Part shown: in pieces, positions 36,852 through 44,466 of the stretch
How positions within the stretch are numbered: the stretch's first letter is position 1
Layout of the letters: each line of letters starts with the position of its first letter
NCBI GenBank assembly: GCA_013697955.1
Contig: JACCVV010000066.1
Span: forward strand, 1-50,348
Origin: Tatlockia sp.
Lineage (GTDB): Bacteria; Pseudomonadota; Gammaproteobacteria; Legionellales; Legionellaceae
Direction: 5' to 3'
Length of the DNA: 50,348 nucleotides
The notes under the pieces: generated by a model
What the model saw: only the letters and a program-made list of their open reading frames with translations
What the model was told of the DNA's origin: nothing
Databases searched by the model: none
Translations under genes and position numbers: made by a program

Positions 36852-37886
36852 ATGGTCATGTCTGATAACTATAATCAATTTGAAAAACGTAAACAAGATC
36901 ATATAGACCTTGCCCTGATGCAGGATAACCAGGCCAGTGAGTTTAATGTTTTTGATAATTGGTCATTGGTTCATGAAGCCTTGCCCGATCTTGATTTTGA
37001 TGACATCCAAATTAGTTCCCAGCGTTTTCAGCGAGAGGTTCCCAGCCCTTTTTTTGTGAGCTCGATGACCGCAGGTCACCGTGGTGCTATTAGTATCAAT
37101 CACAATTTGATAGAAGCTTGTGCTGAAAGCGGGTGGGCTATGGGCGTTGGCTCTCAGCGCCGAGAATTAACAGATCACGGGGCTGCTCAGGAATGGCGTG
37201 CATTGCGGCGCTCCTTTCCCAAAGTAAGCCTTTTTAGTAATTTGGGAATTGCTCAAATTATCGAACTTCCTATATCGCAAATTCAAAATCTGATTGAAGC
37301 CTTGGAAGCTGAGGCGCTGATTATTCATTGCAATCCCTTACAAGAAGCCATTCAACCTGAAGGGACGCCTCAGTTTAAAGGGGGTTTAGCAGCCTTGGCT
37401 AAATTGGTGTCAGTTTTTGATCTACCTATCATTGTCAAAGAAACAGGTTGTGGTTTTTCAGTGTCTACTTTGCAAAGGTTGAATGATATTGGAGTTCAGG
37501 CAGTTGATGTCAGTGGACTTGGCGGCACCCATTGGGGGCGAATTGAAGGCCATCGCGCTGCTGAAGGAAGTATTAAACAAAAAACGGCAATTACATTTCG
37601 AAACTGGGGCATTGATACTGTGCAATCCGTTTTGAATGCCCTTTCAATTGACCCGAAATTTGAAATCTGGGGTTCGGGTGGAGTACGCAATGGTTTGGAT
37701 GCGGCCAAATTAATTGCGCTGGGAGCAAATTCTGTGGGTTTCGCCAAACCAATGCTTAATGCAGCTTTGCAGGATTCAAAGCAAGTTTTTGAACTGATGC
37801 AGGCTATTGAATATGAGTTAAAGGTAGCCATGTTTTGTACAGGTAGTGCTGCTTTATCTGAGCTAAAGGATAAGCTATGCCACTGA
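36852..37886 (+). CDS. fni: Type 2 isopentenyl-diphosphate delta-isomerase
   Basis: FMN- and NADPH-dependent isomerase converting isopentenyl to dimethylallyl diphosphate, 344 aa (or 342 from the second ATG at 36858, equally possible; no clear ribosome binding site decides it). Family blocks: FEKRKQDHIDLAL near the N-terminus, SSMTAGHRG (FMN binding, around residue 70), GVGSQRREL, VKETGCGFS around residue 195, VDVSGLGGTHWGRIEGHR and GSGGVRNGLDAAKLIALGA. It opens the plus-strand mevalonate cluster and overlaps the HMG-CoA reductase gene by 10 bases. Confidence 0.94.
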   Translation: MVMSDNYNQFEKRKQDHIDLALMQDNQASEFNVFDNWSLVHEALPDLDFDDIQISSQRFQREVPSPFFVSSMTAGHRGAISINHNLIEACAESGWAMGVGSQRRELTDHGAAQEWRALRRSFPKVSLFSNLGIAQIIELPISQIQNLIEALEAEALIIHCNPLQEAIQPEGTPQFKGGLAALAKLVSVFDLPIIVKETGCGFSVSTLQRLNDIGVQAVDVSGLGGTHWGRIEGHRAAEGSIKQKTAITFRNWGIDTVQSVLNALSIDPKFEIWGSGGVRNGLDAAKLIALGANSVGFAKPMLNAALQDSKQVFELMQAIEYELKVAMFCTGSAALSELKDKLCH

Positions 37887-39175
37887 ATGAGCAAGCCAAT
37901 CAATTATTTCAAGGGTTTTCAAAACTAACTCGTGAGGAGAGGTTTAATCGACTCTTAGTAATGGGAGCTTTATCTGCTGAGGATATTGATTTTTTTCGCT
38001 CAGGTGCTGTCCAAAATACGGTATTAGCCGATAAATTGATTGAAAATGTAATTGGTTATTTTCAACTTCCTCTAGGTGTTGCAACCAATTTTTTAATTGA
38101 TGGCAGAGATTATGTCATTCCTTTAGCTGTCGAAGAGACATCCATTATCGCAGCCCTATCTAAAACAGCTAAATGGATTAGACAGCAAGGTGAAATTACA
38201 ACCCAGGTTGAAGGTGAATGCATTATCGGACAGATTCAGTTGGCAAAAATTGATAACTGGGGACGATTTGCTGCTATCTTCCGCGAAAATAAAGCTTTTT
38301 TAATTGAAAAAGCGAATGAAGACGTCGCTTTCAACATGGTAAAACGCGGAGGCGGCGTTATTAATTTGTATCTTCGACGATTAGCTCGCCAAGATGGCGG
38401 CGATATGGCTGTTATCCATCTTACTATGAATAGTTGTGATGCCATGGGCGCCAATATTATTAATCAAGTGTTGGAATATTTAAAAGTACCTATTGAGACA
38501 TTAACTGGTGAACAAGTCACCATGTGTATTTTATCGAATTTGAATGATCAGAAGCTTACAACAGCCACTGTCACCATTCACGATGTTGATGAAGAATTAG
38601 GTGAGCGTTTGCAAGAAGCCTCCTTATTTGCAGAAACTGATCCCTATCGTGCAGCTACACATAATAAAGGTGTAATGAATGGCATTGACCCGGTTTTGAT
38701 TGCCACTGGCAATGATTGGCGTGCCGTTGAGGCCGGAGTCCATGCTTATGCCGCTCGAAACGGCAGCTATCAAGCGATAACTCGCTGGCGCTATCAAAAT
38801 AGAATACTCAAAGGTCAATTAACTGCACCCATAATCGTTGGCACAGTCGGAGGGGTAACGGCTTTGCATCCGACTGCTAAAATCTGTTTGAAAATGATGG
38901 GCATTGAATCGGCAAATCATCTTTCTCGAATTATCGCAGCTGTAGGACTTGTACAGAATCTTGGGGCCATTAAGGCCTTGTGTACAGAAGGTATTATCCA
39001 AGGTCATATGAAATTACATATCGACAATTTGTTACTAGTAGCAGGAGCAACAGCCAGTGAAATGCCGGTTCTCAAAGCACGTTTACAAAGCTGGCTTGAT
39101 ACTAATAAGCGCGTTAGTTTGACTAATGCTTGCGAATTATTAACCGAATTGAGACAAGCGCAGGCAGCAACATGA
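37877..39175 (+). CDS. mvaA: Class II hydroxymethylglutaryl-CoA reductase
   Basis: 432-aa HMG-CoA reductase of the class II (Pseudomonas mevalonii-type) branch, converting HMG-CoA to mevalonate. Visible motifs: ENVIGYFQLPLGVA (around residues 56-69), the Glu-containing PLAVEETSIIAA (around 82-92), SCDAMGANIINQVLEYL (NAD(P)H-binding region), GNDWRAVEAGVHAYAARNG and the C-terminal GATASEMPVLKARL. Annotated degradative in P. mevalonii, it clearly serves synthesis here since kinase, decarboxylase and isomerase genes are present. It overlaps fni by 10 bases and the GHMP kinase by 4 (ATGA). Confidence 0.95.
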   Translation: MPLNEQANQLFQGFSKLTREERFNRLLVMGALSAEDIDFFRSGAVQNTVLADKLIENVIGYFQLPLGVATNFLIDGRDYVIPLAVEETSIIAALSKTAKWIRQQGEITTQVEGECIIGQIQLAKIDNWGRFAAIFRENKAFLIEKANEDVAFNMVKRGGGVINLYLRRLARQDGGDMAVIHLTMNSCDAMGANIINQVLEYLKVPIETLTGEQVTMCILSNLNDQKLTTATVTIHDVDEELGERLQEASLFAETDPYRAATHNKGVMNGIDPVLIATGNDWRAVEAGVHAYAARNGSYQAITRWRYQNRILKGQLTAPIIVGTVGGVTALHPTAKICLKMMGIESANHLSRIIAAVGLVQNLGAIKALCTEGIIQGHMKLHIDNLLLVAGATASEMPVLKARLQSWLDTNKRVSLTNACELLTELRQAQAAT

Positions 39176-40068
39176 ACTGGCAGATTCCTGCTAAAACCTT
39201 TTTGTTAGGGGAGTATGCAGCGGTCGCCGGTGCATCGGCCATAATTCTTACAACCTCACCTTGTTTTGAGCTGGATTATTCTAATGACGATAAACTACAT
39301 GGCATTCATCCGGACTCACCTGCAGGCCAATGGTGGGCACAGCATCGAATTTCATTTCGAGGTTTAATTTGGAACGATCCCTATAACGGCATAGGTGGAC
39401 TTGGGGCCTCGAGTGCACAATTTCTTGGAACTTACCTTGCAAGTTGTAAATTACTAGATGTAGAACCTAATCAGAAAACCCTTTTGGATTCCTACTATCA
39501 ATGCAGCTGGCGCGGCGATGGTTTAAAACCTAGCGGCTACGATCTCTTAGCCCAATCTCAAAACCTCTGTGTCTATATCAATCAAAATCAACAAATCATG
39601 AAATCCTTCGATTGGCCTTTTGAAGATATTTCGTTTTTGCTCTTGCATAGTGGACAAAAATTGGCAACACATTACCATTTACAAAACACTAGATTACCCG
39701 GTTCAATAAACGAATTATCTGAAACGGTCGAACTTGCTTATCAAGCCTTTGAACAGATTGATAGCCAAACATTAATAGAAGCCGTAACGTCTTACGAGCA
39801 ACAATTATCCGACTTAGGATTAATAGCACCTCATAGTAAGGAGCATATTCGCATTTTTAATGCACAACCTGACGTTCTTGCTGCTAAAGGCTGCGGTGCT
39901 TTAGGTGCCGACGTTTTGTTGCTACTTGTCCCTGCTAATTATTTAGAAACAAAAGTAAAGAATCTTACAGAAGAAGGATGGACCGTGCTGGCAACAAATA
40001 AAAATTTGTATACAGGCCGAACCATATTGAAAAATAAACCCTATAAAACACTTGAAATTCTACCTTAA
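39172..40068 (+). CDS. GHMP kinase, probable phosphomevalonate kinase
   Basis: 298-aa GHMP-superfamily kinase: N-terminal PAKTFLLGEYAAVAGASAI, ATP loop GIGGLGASSAQFLG (around residues 78-91) and a C-terminal GCGALGADVLLLL block. The start at 39172 overlaps the reductase stop as ATGA; upstream in-frame Met at 39130 lies within the reductase gene and adds nothing recognisable. The mevalonate pathway needs a phosphomevalonate kinase; mvaK and mvaD are both in the window, and this is the remaining GHMP kinase in the pathway operon, so I infer that role. Its sequence is divergent from standard PMKs, which is usual in Legionella. Confidence 0.75.
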   Translation: MNWQIPAKTFLLGEYAAVAGASAIILTTSPCFELDYSNDDKLHGIHPDSPAGQWWAQHRISFRGLIWNDPYNGIGGLGASSAQFLGTYLASCKLLDVEPNQKTLLDSYYQCSWRGDGLKPSGYDLLAQSQNLCVYINQNQQIMKSFDWPFEDISFLLLHSGQKLATHYHLQNTRLPGSINELSETVELAYQAFEQIDSQTLIEAVTSYEQQLSDLGLIAPHSKEHIRIFNAQPDVLAAKGCGALGADVLLLLVPANYLETKVKNLTEEGWTVLATNKNLYTGRTILKNKPYKTLEILP

Positions 40069-40079
40069 TCCGGTATGAT
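40052..40079 (+). promoter_or_regulatory. Promoter of the tRNA pair
   Basis: TTGAAA (40052-40057), a 16-base spacer and TATGAT (40074-40079) precede the tRNA-Lys gene by 13 bases. The -35 lies inside the last codons of the GHMP kinase gene, so the tRNAs have their own promoter even though they follow the mevalonate operon closely. Confidence 0.55.
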
Positions 40080-40092
40080 TCCAGCCTCTTTG

Positions 40093-40168
40093 GGGCCGTT
40101 AGCTCAGTTGGTAGAGCAGGAGGCTTTTAACCTCTGTGTCATAGGTTCGAATCCTATACGGCCCACCA
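40093..40168 (+). tRNA. tRNA-Lys (anticodon TTT)
   Basis: 76-base cloverleaf: acceptor stem GGGCCGT pairs ACGGCCC, a normal D arm with AGCTCAGTTGG, anticodon stem GGAGG/CCTCT around the loop CTTTTAA with anticodon TTT (40126-40128), T arm with GGTTCGAATCC, and an encoded CCA at 40166-40168. Confidence 0.96.
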
Positions 40169-40188
40169 TAAAACCAAACACCCATCAC

Positions 40189-40265
40189 GCGCTCGTAGCT
40201 CAGCTGGATAGAGTACTTGGCTTCGAACCAAGGTGTCGGGGGTTCGAGTCCCTCCGAGCGCGCCA
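40189..40265 (+). tRNA. tRNA-Arg (anticodon TCG); integration site
   Basis: 77-base cloverleaf: acceptor GCGCTCG/CGAGCGC, anticodon stem CTTGG/CCAAG around CTTCGAA with anticodon TCG, T arm with GGTTCGAGTCC and encoded CCA at 40263-40265. A tyrosine-recombinase gene ends 70 bases beyond it and reads toward it, the typical arrangement at an integrated element. I did not find a second copy of the 3' end in the rest of the window, so the far attachment site is outside it or lost. Confidence 0.95.
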
Positions 40266-40335
40266 TTTAATCAATGAGTTATACTAAAATTTAGAGTTGT
40301 TAAAAAAGTGATGTAGCAAATTTGTAACACTTTTT

Positions 40336-41278
40336 CTAAACTCTTGCTTTTTCAACTAAGGTACTAGCTACACCCAGCCCGCTGATCCTATTCGCGGCAC
40401 TGCGTAAATGCTCACCAGAAAGATGGGCATAACGTAATACCATTTCAAAACTTGACCATCCTCCGAGCTGCTGTAATTCCTGCACGCTTTAGAGCTTTAG
40501 TCCAGGCACGATTACTACATTTGCTAATTGGTTTATGTTGATAAGTAAATAAAAATTGCGGATGAACTCCCAGTCTTGTTTTCAAAACAGTTATGGCATT
40601 ATCATTAAGTGGGACGGGTATCGCTTTATTTGTTTTTGCTTGATCTGGATGAATCCATGCATGATGTTTTTCCATATCAATATCTACCCACTTAAGCCCT
40701 GTTACGTTTGATGCACGTAATCCGGTTGCTAATGAAAATACCGCCATATCTTTTAGATGCGGGGGTAATTCCTTTAGCAATCGATTGGCTTCTACCACAG
40801 TTAGCCATCGAATCCTGTTTTTTTCAATTTGGCGCATTCTTACAACGGGAACCTTTTCAATCCATTCCCATTCTTTATGGGCTTTGGTTAGTATAGCTCG
40901 AACAACTTCCATAACTCGATTAACAGTTGTTAAACTTACTTTCTCTGCCTCTTTTCTAAGTGCAATGTCTTCCAAAATATCACGAGTCATTTCATGCAGA
41001 TAAAAAGTATTTAAGTGTTTATCAAGCCATCGTAAATGTACTTTATCTGTTTCAATACTACGTTTCGAGCTACTCTCTTTTAACCAGCGCATTACTGCAT
41101 CACGCCATGTATAAACAGATTTGTTCTCCAGCTTTTTAATACTCCATAACTCTGCTTTAAATTTGTCATGATATTCTTGAGCAGCTACTTTGTTCGTAGT
41201 CCCAGAGCTTCGTTGTATTCTTTGTCCTTCGTGGGTGAAGCTGACCCACCAAGTTTCATTTCTTTTGTAAAGCGCCAT
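40336..41278 (-). pseudogene. Tyrosine-recombinase integrase, inactivated by internal deletion
   Basis: Tyrosine-family phage-type integrase of the element. The start at 41278 has a strong AAGGAGT site. The N-terminal SAM-like DNA-binding region is complete and catalytic box I is present as ATGLRASNVTGL. After KALKRAGI the frame breaks: the expected box II stretch with H-x-L-R-H is missing. In the next frame the sequence resumes with LGGWSSFEMVLRYAHLSGEHL, containing the catalytic Tyr in RYAH, to a stop at 40336. The gap corresponds to roughly 25 residues, so about 75-80 bases were lost, possibly between short CAGGAATTA-like repeats near 40470. The intact frame alone (to 40445, 277 aa) has lost two of the catalytic residues. 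Adjacent to tRNA-Arg. Confidence 0.87.
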
Positions 41279-41517
41279 TGTTGCTTACTCCTTTTAACAG
41301 CGCCTTGAGATGTAACGGACTCAGCATACTGAGAACGTATGTACATCACAAGATCTTCTTCAATAAAACACCAGCAACGTCCAATTTTAACTACTGGAAG
41401 TTGGCCACAGGCAGCCATACGCCGAACAGTTTCTTTATGTGCTTTTAAGTATTTAGCGGCTTCTAAGATATTGAATGTACGAGAAAGAGAGGGTTTATTA
41501 TAAATTTTTTGCTCCAT
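41185..41517 (-). CDS. Helix-turn-helix (excisionase/AlpA-like) protein
   Basis: 110-aa DNA-binding protein with an excisionase-type helix-turn-helix (FNILEAAKYLKAHKETVRRM, then QLPVVKIGRCWCFIEEDLVMYI) over residues 15-60 and a basic, flexible C-terminus. Such proteins control excision or integrase expression. The last 31 codons overlap the 5' end of the integrase in another frame; the tail GGSASPTKDKEYNEALG resembles tails I remember in Legionella element homologs, so the overlap is probably natural. It is transcribed with the integrase. Confidence 0.75.
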   Translation of the reverse strand: MEQKIYNKPSLSRTFNILEAAKYLKAHKETVRRMAACGQLPVVKIGRCWCFIEEDLVMYIRSQYAESVTSQGAVKRSKQQWRFTKEMKLGGSASPTKDKEYNEALGLRTK

Positions 41518-41557
41518 AAGTTTTCCTTAAAACAAATAGTTTCTTTTAATTAATTGA

Positions 41558-41800
41558 TTAATCACTAAATGCTAATAAGAATAATTGTGCGAGCCGATAA
41601 GCTTCATTTCCATGAATGAATAGTTCTCCTTGATAAACTTTTCGCAATTTATAAACAGGTAGGTCAAGAATCATTGCTAATTCATTGATATCAATTTTAG
41701 TGCAATGTAATAAGGCATTAATCCACATTTTCTGGGTATGCTTGTTGGCTGCAAAATTGTACTGGACTAAGGGATTTTTTATTTCACAAATACTTCTCAT
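41558..41800 (-). CDS. Small element-encoded protein of unknown function
   Basis: 80-aa protein without signal peptide. The middle (INELAMILDLPVYKLRKVYQGE, about residues 37-57) has helix-turn-helix-like character, so it may be a small regulator; the N-terminus is polar and the C-terminus hydrophobic. It lies 40 bases upstream of the excisionase gene on the same strand, with a good GGAGA-type site. A perfect 18-base palindrome stands 69 bases upstream of its start. I do not recognise the family. Confidence 0.5.
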   Translation of the reverse strand: MRSICEIKNPLVQYNFAANKHTQKMWINALLHCTKIDINELAMILDLPVYKLRKVYQGELFIHGNEAYRLAQLFLLAFSD

Positions 41801-41869
41801 ATTTATCTCTCCATGCTTATGAAAGAATTACTAACAGAGAGAAGTATAGAATTTGTATAAATTATTCCT

Positions 41870-41887
41870 ATCCCCAAATTTGGGGAT
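41870..41887. promoter_or_regulatory. Perfect 18-bp palindrome (candidate operator)
   Basis: ATCCCCAAATTTGGGGAT is a perfect two-fold symmetric sequence lying between the luxR-type gene stop (41891) and the promoter region of the 80-aa element protein. On the minus strand a -10-like TATACT (complement of 41843-41848) is 22 bases downstream. On the plus strand it is followed by TTTTTT, so a terminator for rightward transcripts is the alternative reading. Confidence 0.5.
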
Positions 41888-41890
41888 TTT

Positions 41891-42196
41891 TTAGGATAAC
41901 AAACCCCAACGAAGAGCCTTTGAGACAGCTTCAGTAATATTAAAGCAATTTAATTTTTGACGAATTGATTTAGCATGCGTATTTACTGTTTCACTGGATA
42001 TATGCAAATATTCTGCAATTTTTTTTATAGTCAAGCCTTGTGATATTAAGCTTAGACATTGGAGTTCTCTTTGGGTTAGTGTGGCAAATGTTTTAGGGAT
42101 TAATTTACGCATAATTACATTTTTTCTTAATTCACTGTCATTGAAAATAGCTAGCCATTTTTGGTTCGGAAGCGCGCTTAATATTTCAGCCAACAT
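41891..42196 (-). CDS. LuxR-type DNA-binding protein, probably N-terminally truncated
   Basis: 101-aa protein whose residues about 38-98 are a GerE/LuxR helix-turn-helix (LTQRELQCLSLISQGLTIKK, SSETVNTHAKSIRQKL). The first 37 residues show no receiver or autoinducer domain. Full-length relatives that I know are longer, and the start codon lies immediately next to the broken 5' end of traD, with an AAGGAA almost touching the ATG, so a deletion probably removed the true N-terminus. If expressed it could still bind DNA; possible target is the palindrome just beyond its 3' end. Confidence 0.6.
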   Translation of the reverse strand: MLAEILSALPNQKWLAIFNDSELRKNVIMRKLIPKTFATLTQRELQCLSLISQGLTIKKIAEYLHISSETVNTHAKSIRQKLNCFNITEAVSKALRWGLLS

Positions 42197-42202
42197 TTCC
42201 TT

Positions 42203-43421
42203 GTGGGTTATGCTGATGCGATTTTACCGCAGAGACTTCCTGCTTATCCACAAAAAGTAGCTGCAATTATTGCTGATAATGATGCACGTGTGGATAAATA
42301 CGGCAACCCTTATCCACCCATGGATAGAGCCAAAGCAGTTATCAAATTTTTAAAACAATACATTGCTGAGACGATTGCAGCAGGACAGGTGGAGCAACTC
42401 CATGACCAGGTGATTATTGATTTATATGATGCAGCCATCATGGACAAAACCTATTACGATAAAATCACAGCTTCAGTAGGCCCTGTTTTATCAGAGATTA
42501 ACAAGAGCAATGCTTCTCACATTTTTTCGTTTAAGGACTCAGATTGTGCGATTGAGTTAATGACAACGATTACAGAAAAGCGGGTAGTGTATATAGGCTT
42601 GGATAGCTTAACCAATCCCAATATCGCACAAGCCGTTGGTAAAGCATTTCTATCTGATTTAGTCTCAACGGCTGGAAAAATTTATAAATCCAATGCCAGA
42701 CATCGGCTCAATATCCACTGTGATGAACTATCAGAAATTATCCAGGATTCATTCGTTAAAATTCTTAACAAAGCAGGTGGTGCTGGCTTTCAAGTCAGTG
42801 CCTATGCACAAACCAAACAAGACCTTGAGGTAGCCCTAGGCTCTAAAGCGATGGCTGAAGTGACCAAAGGTAATTTAAATACCCTAATTATTCTTCGTGT
42901 GGAAAATGAGGAAACCGCCAATTTGCTGGTGAGGGTATTGCCCAAAGTGGATGTCGTCAGTCACACGGAAGTCTCTGTGGCATCGGATACCCCACATGGG
43001 GCTGATGGGGTCTATTTTAATACCTCCAATGAAGACCGCGTTCAAAAAAATGCCATTGACATGCTTGAAGTGAATGACATTACCTCGTTGCCTAAAGGAC
43101 AGGCTTTTGTTTTGGTCAATGGTGGAGAGCTTTACAAGGTACGCATACCACTGCCTTTAAATGACAACTTAGCGCCGAAAGACATTAAGAAAGTCATTCG
43201 GGAAATCAATTAATTAAAAGAAAAGCGTGACACAAGCCCTACGTCCTTAGAAGAGGTAGAAACCGTTTCAAGGGTTATGGATTCAGTCACTAAAGAAGAT
43301 GAACCGAATTCCATTGCAAGCGCTTTGGCAATGGAAGGTCTGCACCCTTCGCCACTTCCTTCTTCAGAGACAGTGGCTGCATCAAGTGTGATGAATCCTG
43401 ATTATTTATCAGCTGGTTAGA
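42203..43421 (+). pseudogene. Remnant of conjugative coupling protein TraD (5' deleted, stop in 3' part)
   Basis: 336 sense codons of the C-terminal part of a TraD/VirD4-like type IV coupling protein of the GI-T4SS/ICE type, including HCDELSEIIQDSFVKILNKAG (Walker-B-like region), SAYAQTKQDLEVALGSKAM and SVASDTPHGADGVYFN. The N-terminal membrane and Walker A part, expected to occupy a further 250-300 residues, is missing: the frame opens at GTG 42203, six bases from the luxR start. After TAA at 43211 the same frame stays open for another 69 codons (KEKRDTSPTSLEEVETVS ... MNPDYLSAG) before the next stop, so the first stop is a nonsense mutation in the linker. Confidence 0.8.
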
Positions 43422-43721
43422 AAAAGGATTGATTCAGGTAATAAACAGTTTTCACTGGACGAACAACAACTGGTTGTCTCTGATTCCAGTTGCTTTGGGG
43501 AGAAGCTTGTTTTTGTATTGCCCCAAGTGCTGGCTAAGTATCAAAGTCGCTCAGGTCTTTCAACCGAAATGTTAGAGCGCGCCTTAAAAGAGGCGCACAT
43601 CTCTTTAACCCTTTACAAAATTGAGCGAGGCGGGCATGTCATGGAAGTCTTGCCCTGCGAGCTTAACACCCCTTTTTTAACGACTCATTCAACTCCAATC
43701 TTTAAAGGAAAAAACCCATGA
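43422..43721 (+). pseudogene. Decayed C-terminal domain (TraD or MobH-relaxase type)
   Basis: Continuation in another frame: GIDSGNKQFSLDEQQLV (43428-43475) to KIERGGHVMEVLPCELN and stop at 43721. Its pattern (W-L-x-K-G-I-x-x-G, a winged-helix-like core and a final hydrophobic strand) resembles the C-terminal domain of PFGI-1-type TraI relaxases or TraD. One or two base changes near 43417 would join it to the preceding traD fragment. It overlaps the following ATG (ATGA) as a coupled gene would. Confidence 0.55.
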
Positions 43722-44442
43722 CAACCACTATCAAACTGACTCTCGCAAACCGCGAAGTCAATCGCCTCTTTACACGCAAGCTAGCTAATGAAACGCTTTT
43801 TTATGAGGCCCTCATGCAGAAAATAAAGCACTCCTTAGGCGTTGTCAGGCCAATCAGGCTTACTCCCTTTTGGCACTACTTGGTATCCAGGATGCTATCC
43901 ATGGCCAGACTACGCAGTTTTTTGATGAGATTGATAAATTTGAGGGGCTTTTAGAGAAGAAAAAACATTTAAAAGGAATGGCTTTTGATTATAAAGCGCG
44001 CTTTGAACCAACAGTGGCTTTTGACTCAAGCATTGCAGCTGATTTAGTCGAGCTTTTTGCAGTCTATGACCGCTTAATTTCAACCCTTAAAATATTGCGT
44101 TTTGCAGGCTGCTTTGTTCAGGATAATGATTATTTTTCCAATTTGCGACGCACTTTTAAAGCAATCAATCGCCTGTTAAGTCAGATTCAATTGGCAAAAA
44201 TTAACACCCTTCCAGCCATTACCGTTATGGATGTTATTGATAACAATGAGTCCTACCAGATGATTGCCAATCTTGCCGGTGAAATCGATTACAACTCCCT
44301 TTACCGTGCCATGACGTCTAATTTAGCACCCCGCCTGGAGGAGAAAATCCGCCAACCGCTTTTGTATCGATTAAAGAACAAAATAAAGGCGCTGCAACTT
44401 AGAAGCGCCCCTGAAACGCATGTGATTTCCGACTGCGCTTAA
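43718..44442 (+). pseudogene. DUF1845/AcaB-like element protein, broken by a -1 frameshift
   Basis: Two overlapping frames describe one protein. The first runs MTTTIKLTLANREVNRLF ... SLGVVR to about 43849; the second continues ANQAYSLLALLGIQDAIHG to HVISDCA at 44442. One G missing in the GTCAGGCCAAT sequence at 43845-43855 (expected AGGGCC) explains the break. The combined product of about 240 aa fits the DUF1845/AcaB-like family of element proteins, whose hallmark is IHGQTTQ-F-DEIDKFE. A sequencing error is an alternative, but the neighbouring genes are also broken, favouring true decay. Upstream AAAGGA ribosome site is intact. Confidence 0.72.
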
Positions 44443-44466
44443 CTAGTCAATTAAGGATTAAAACTC

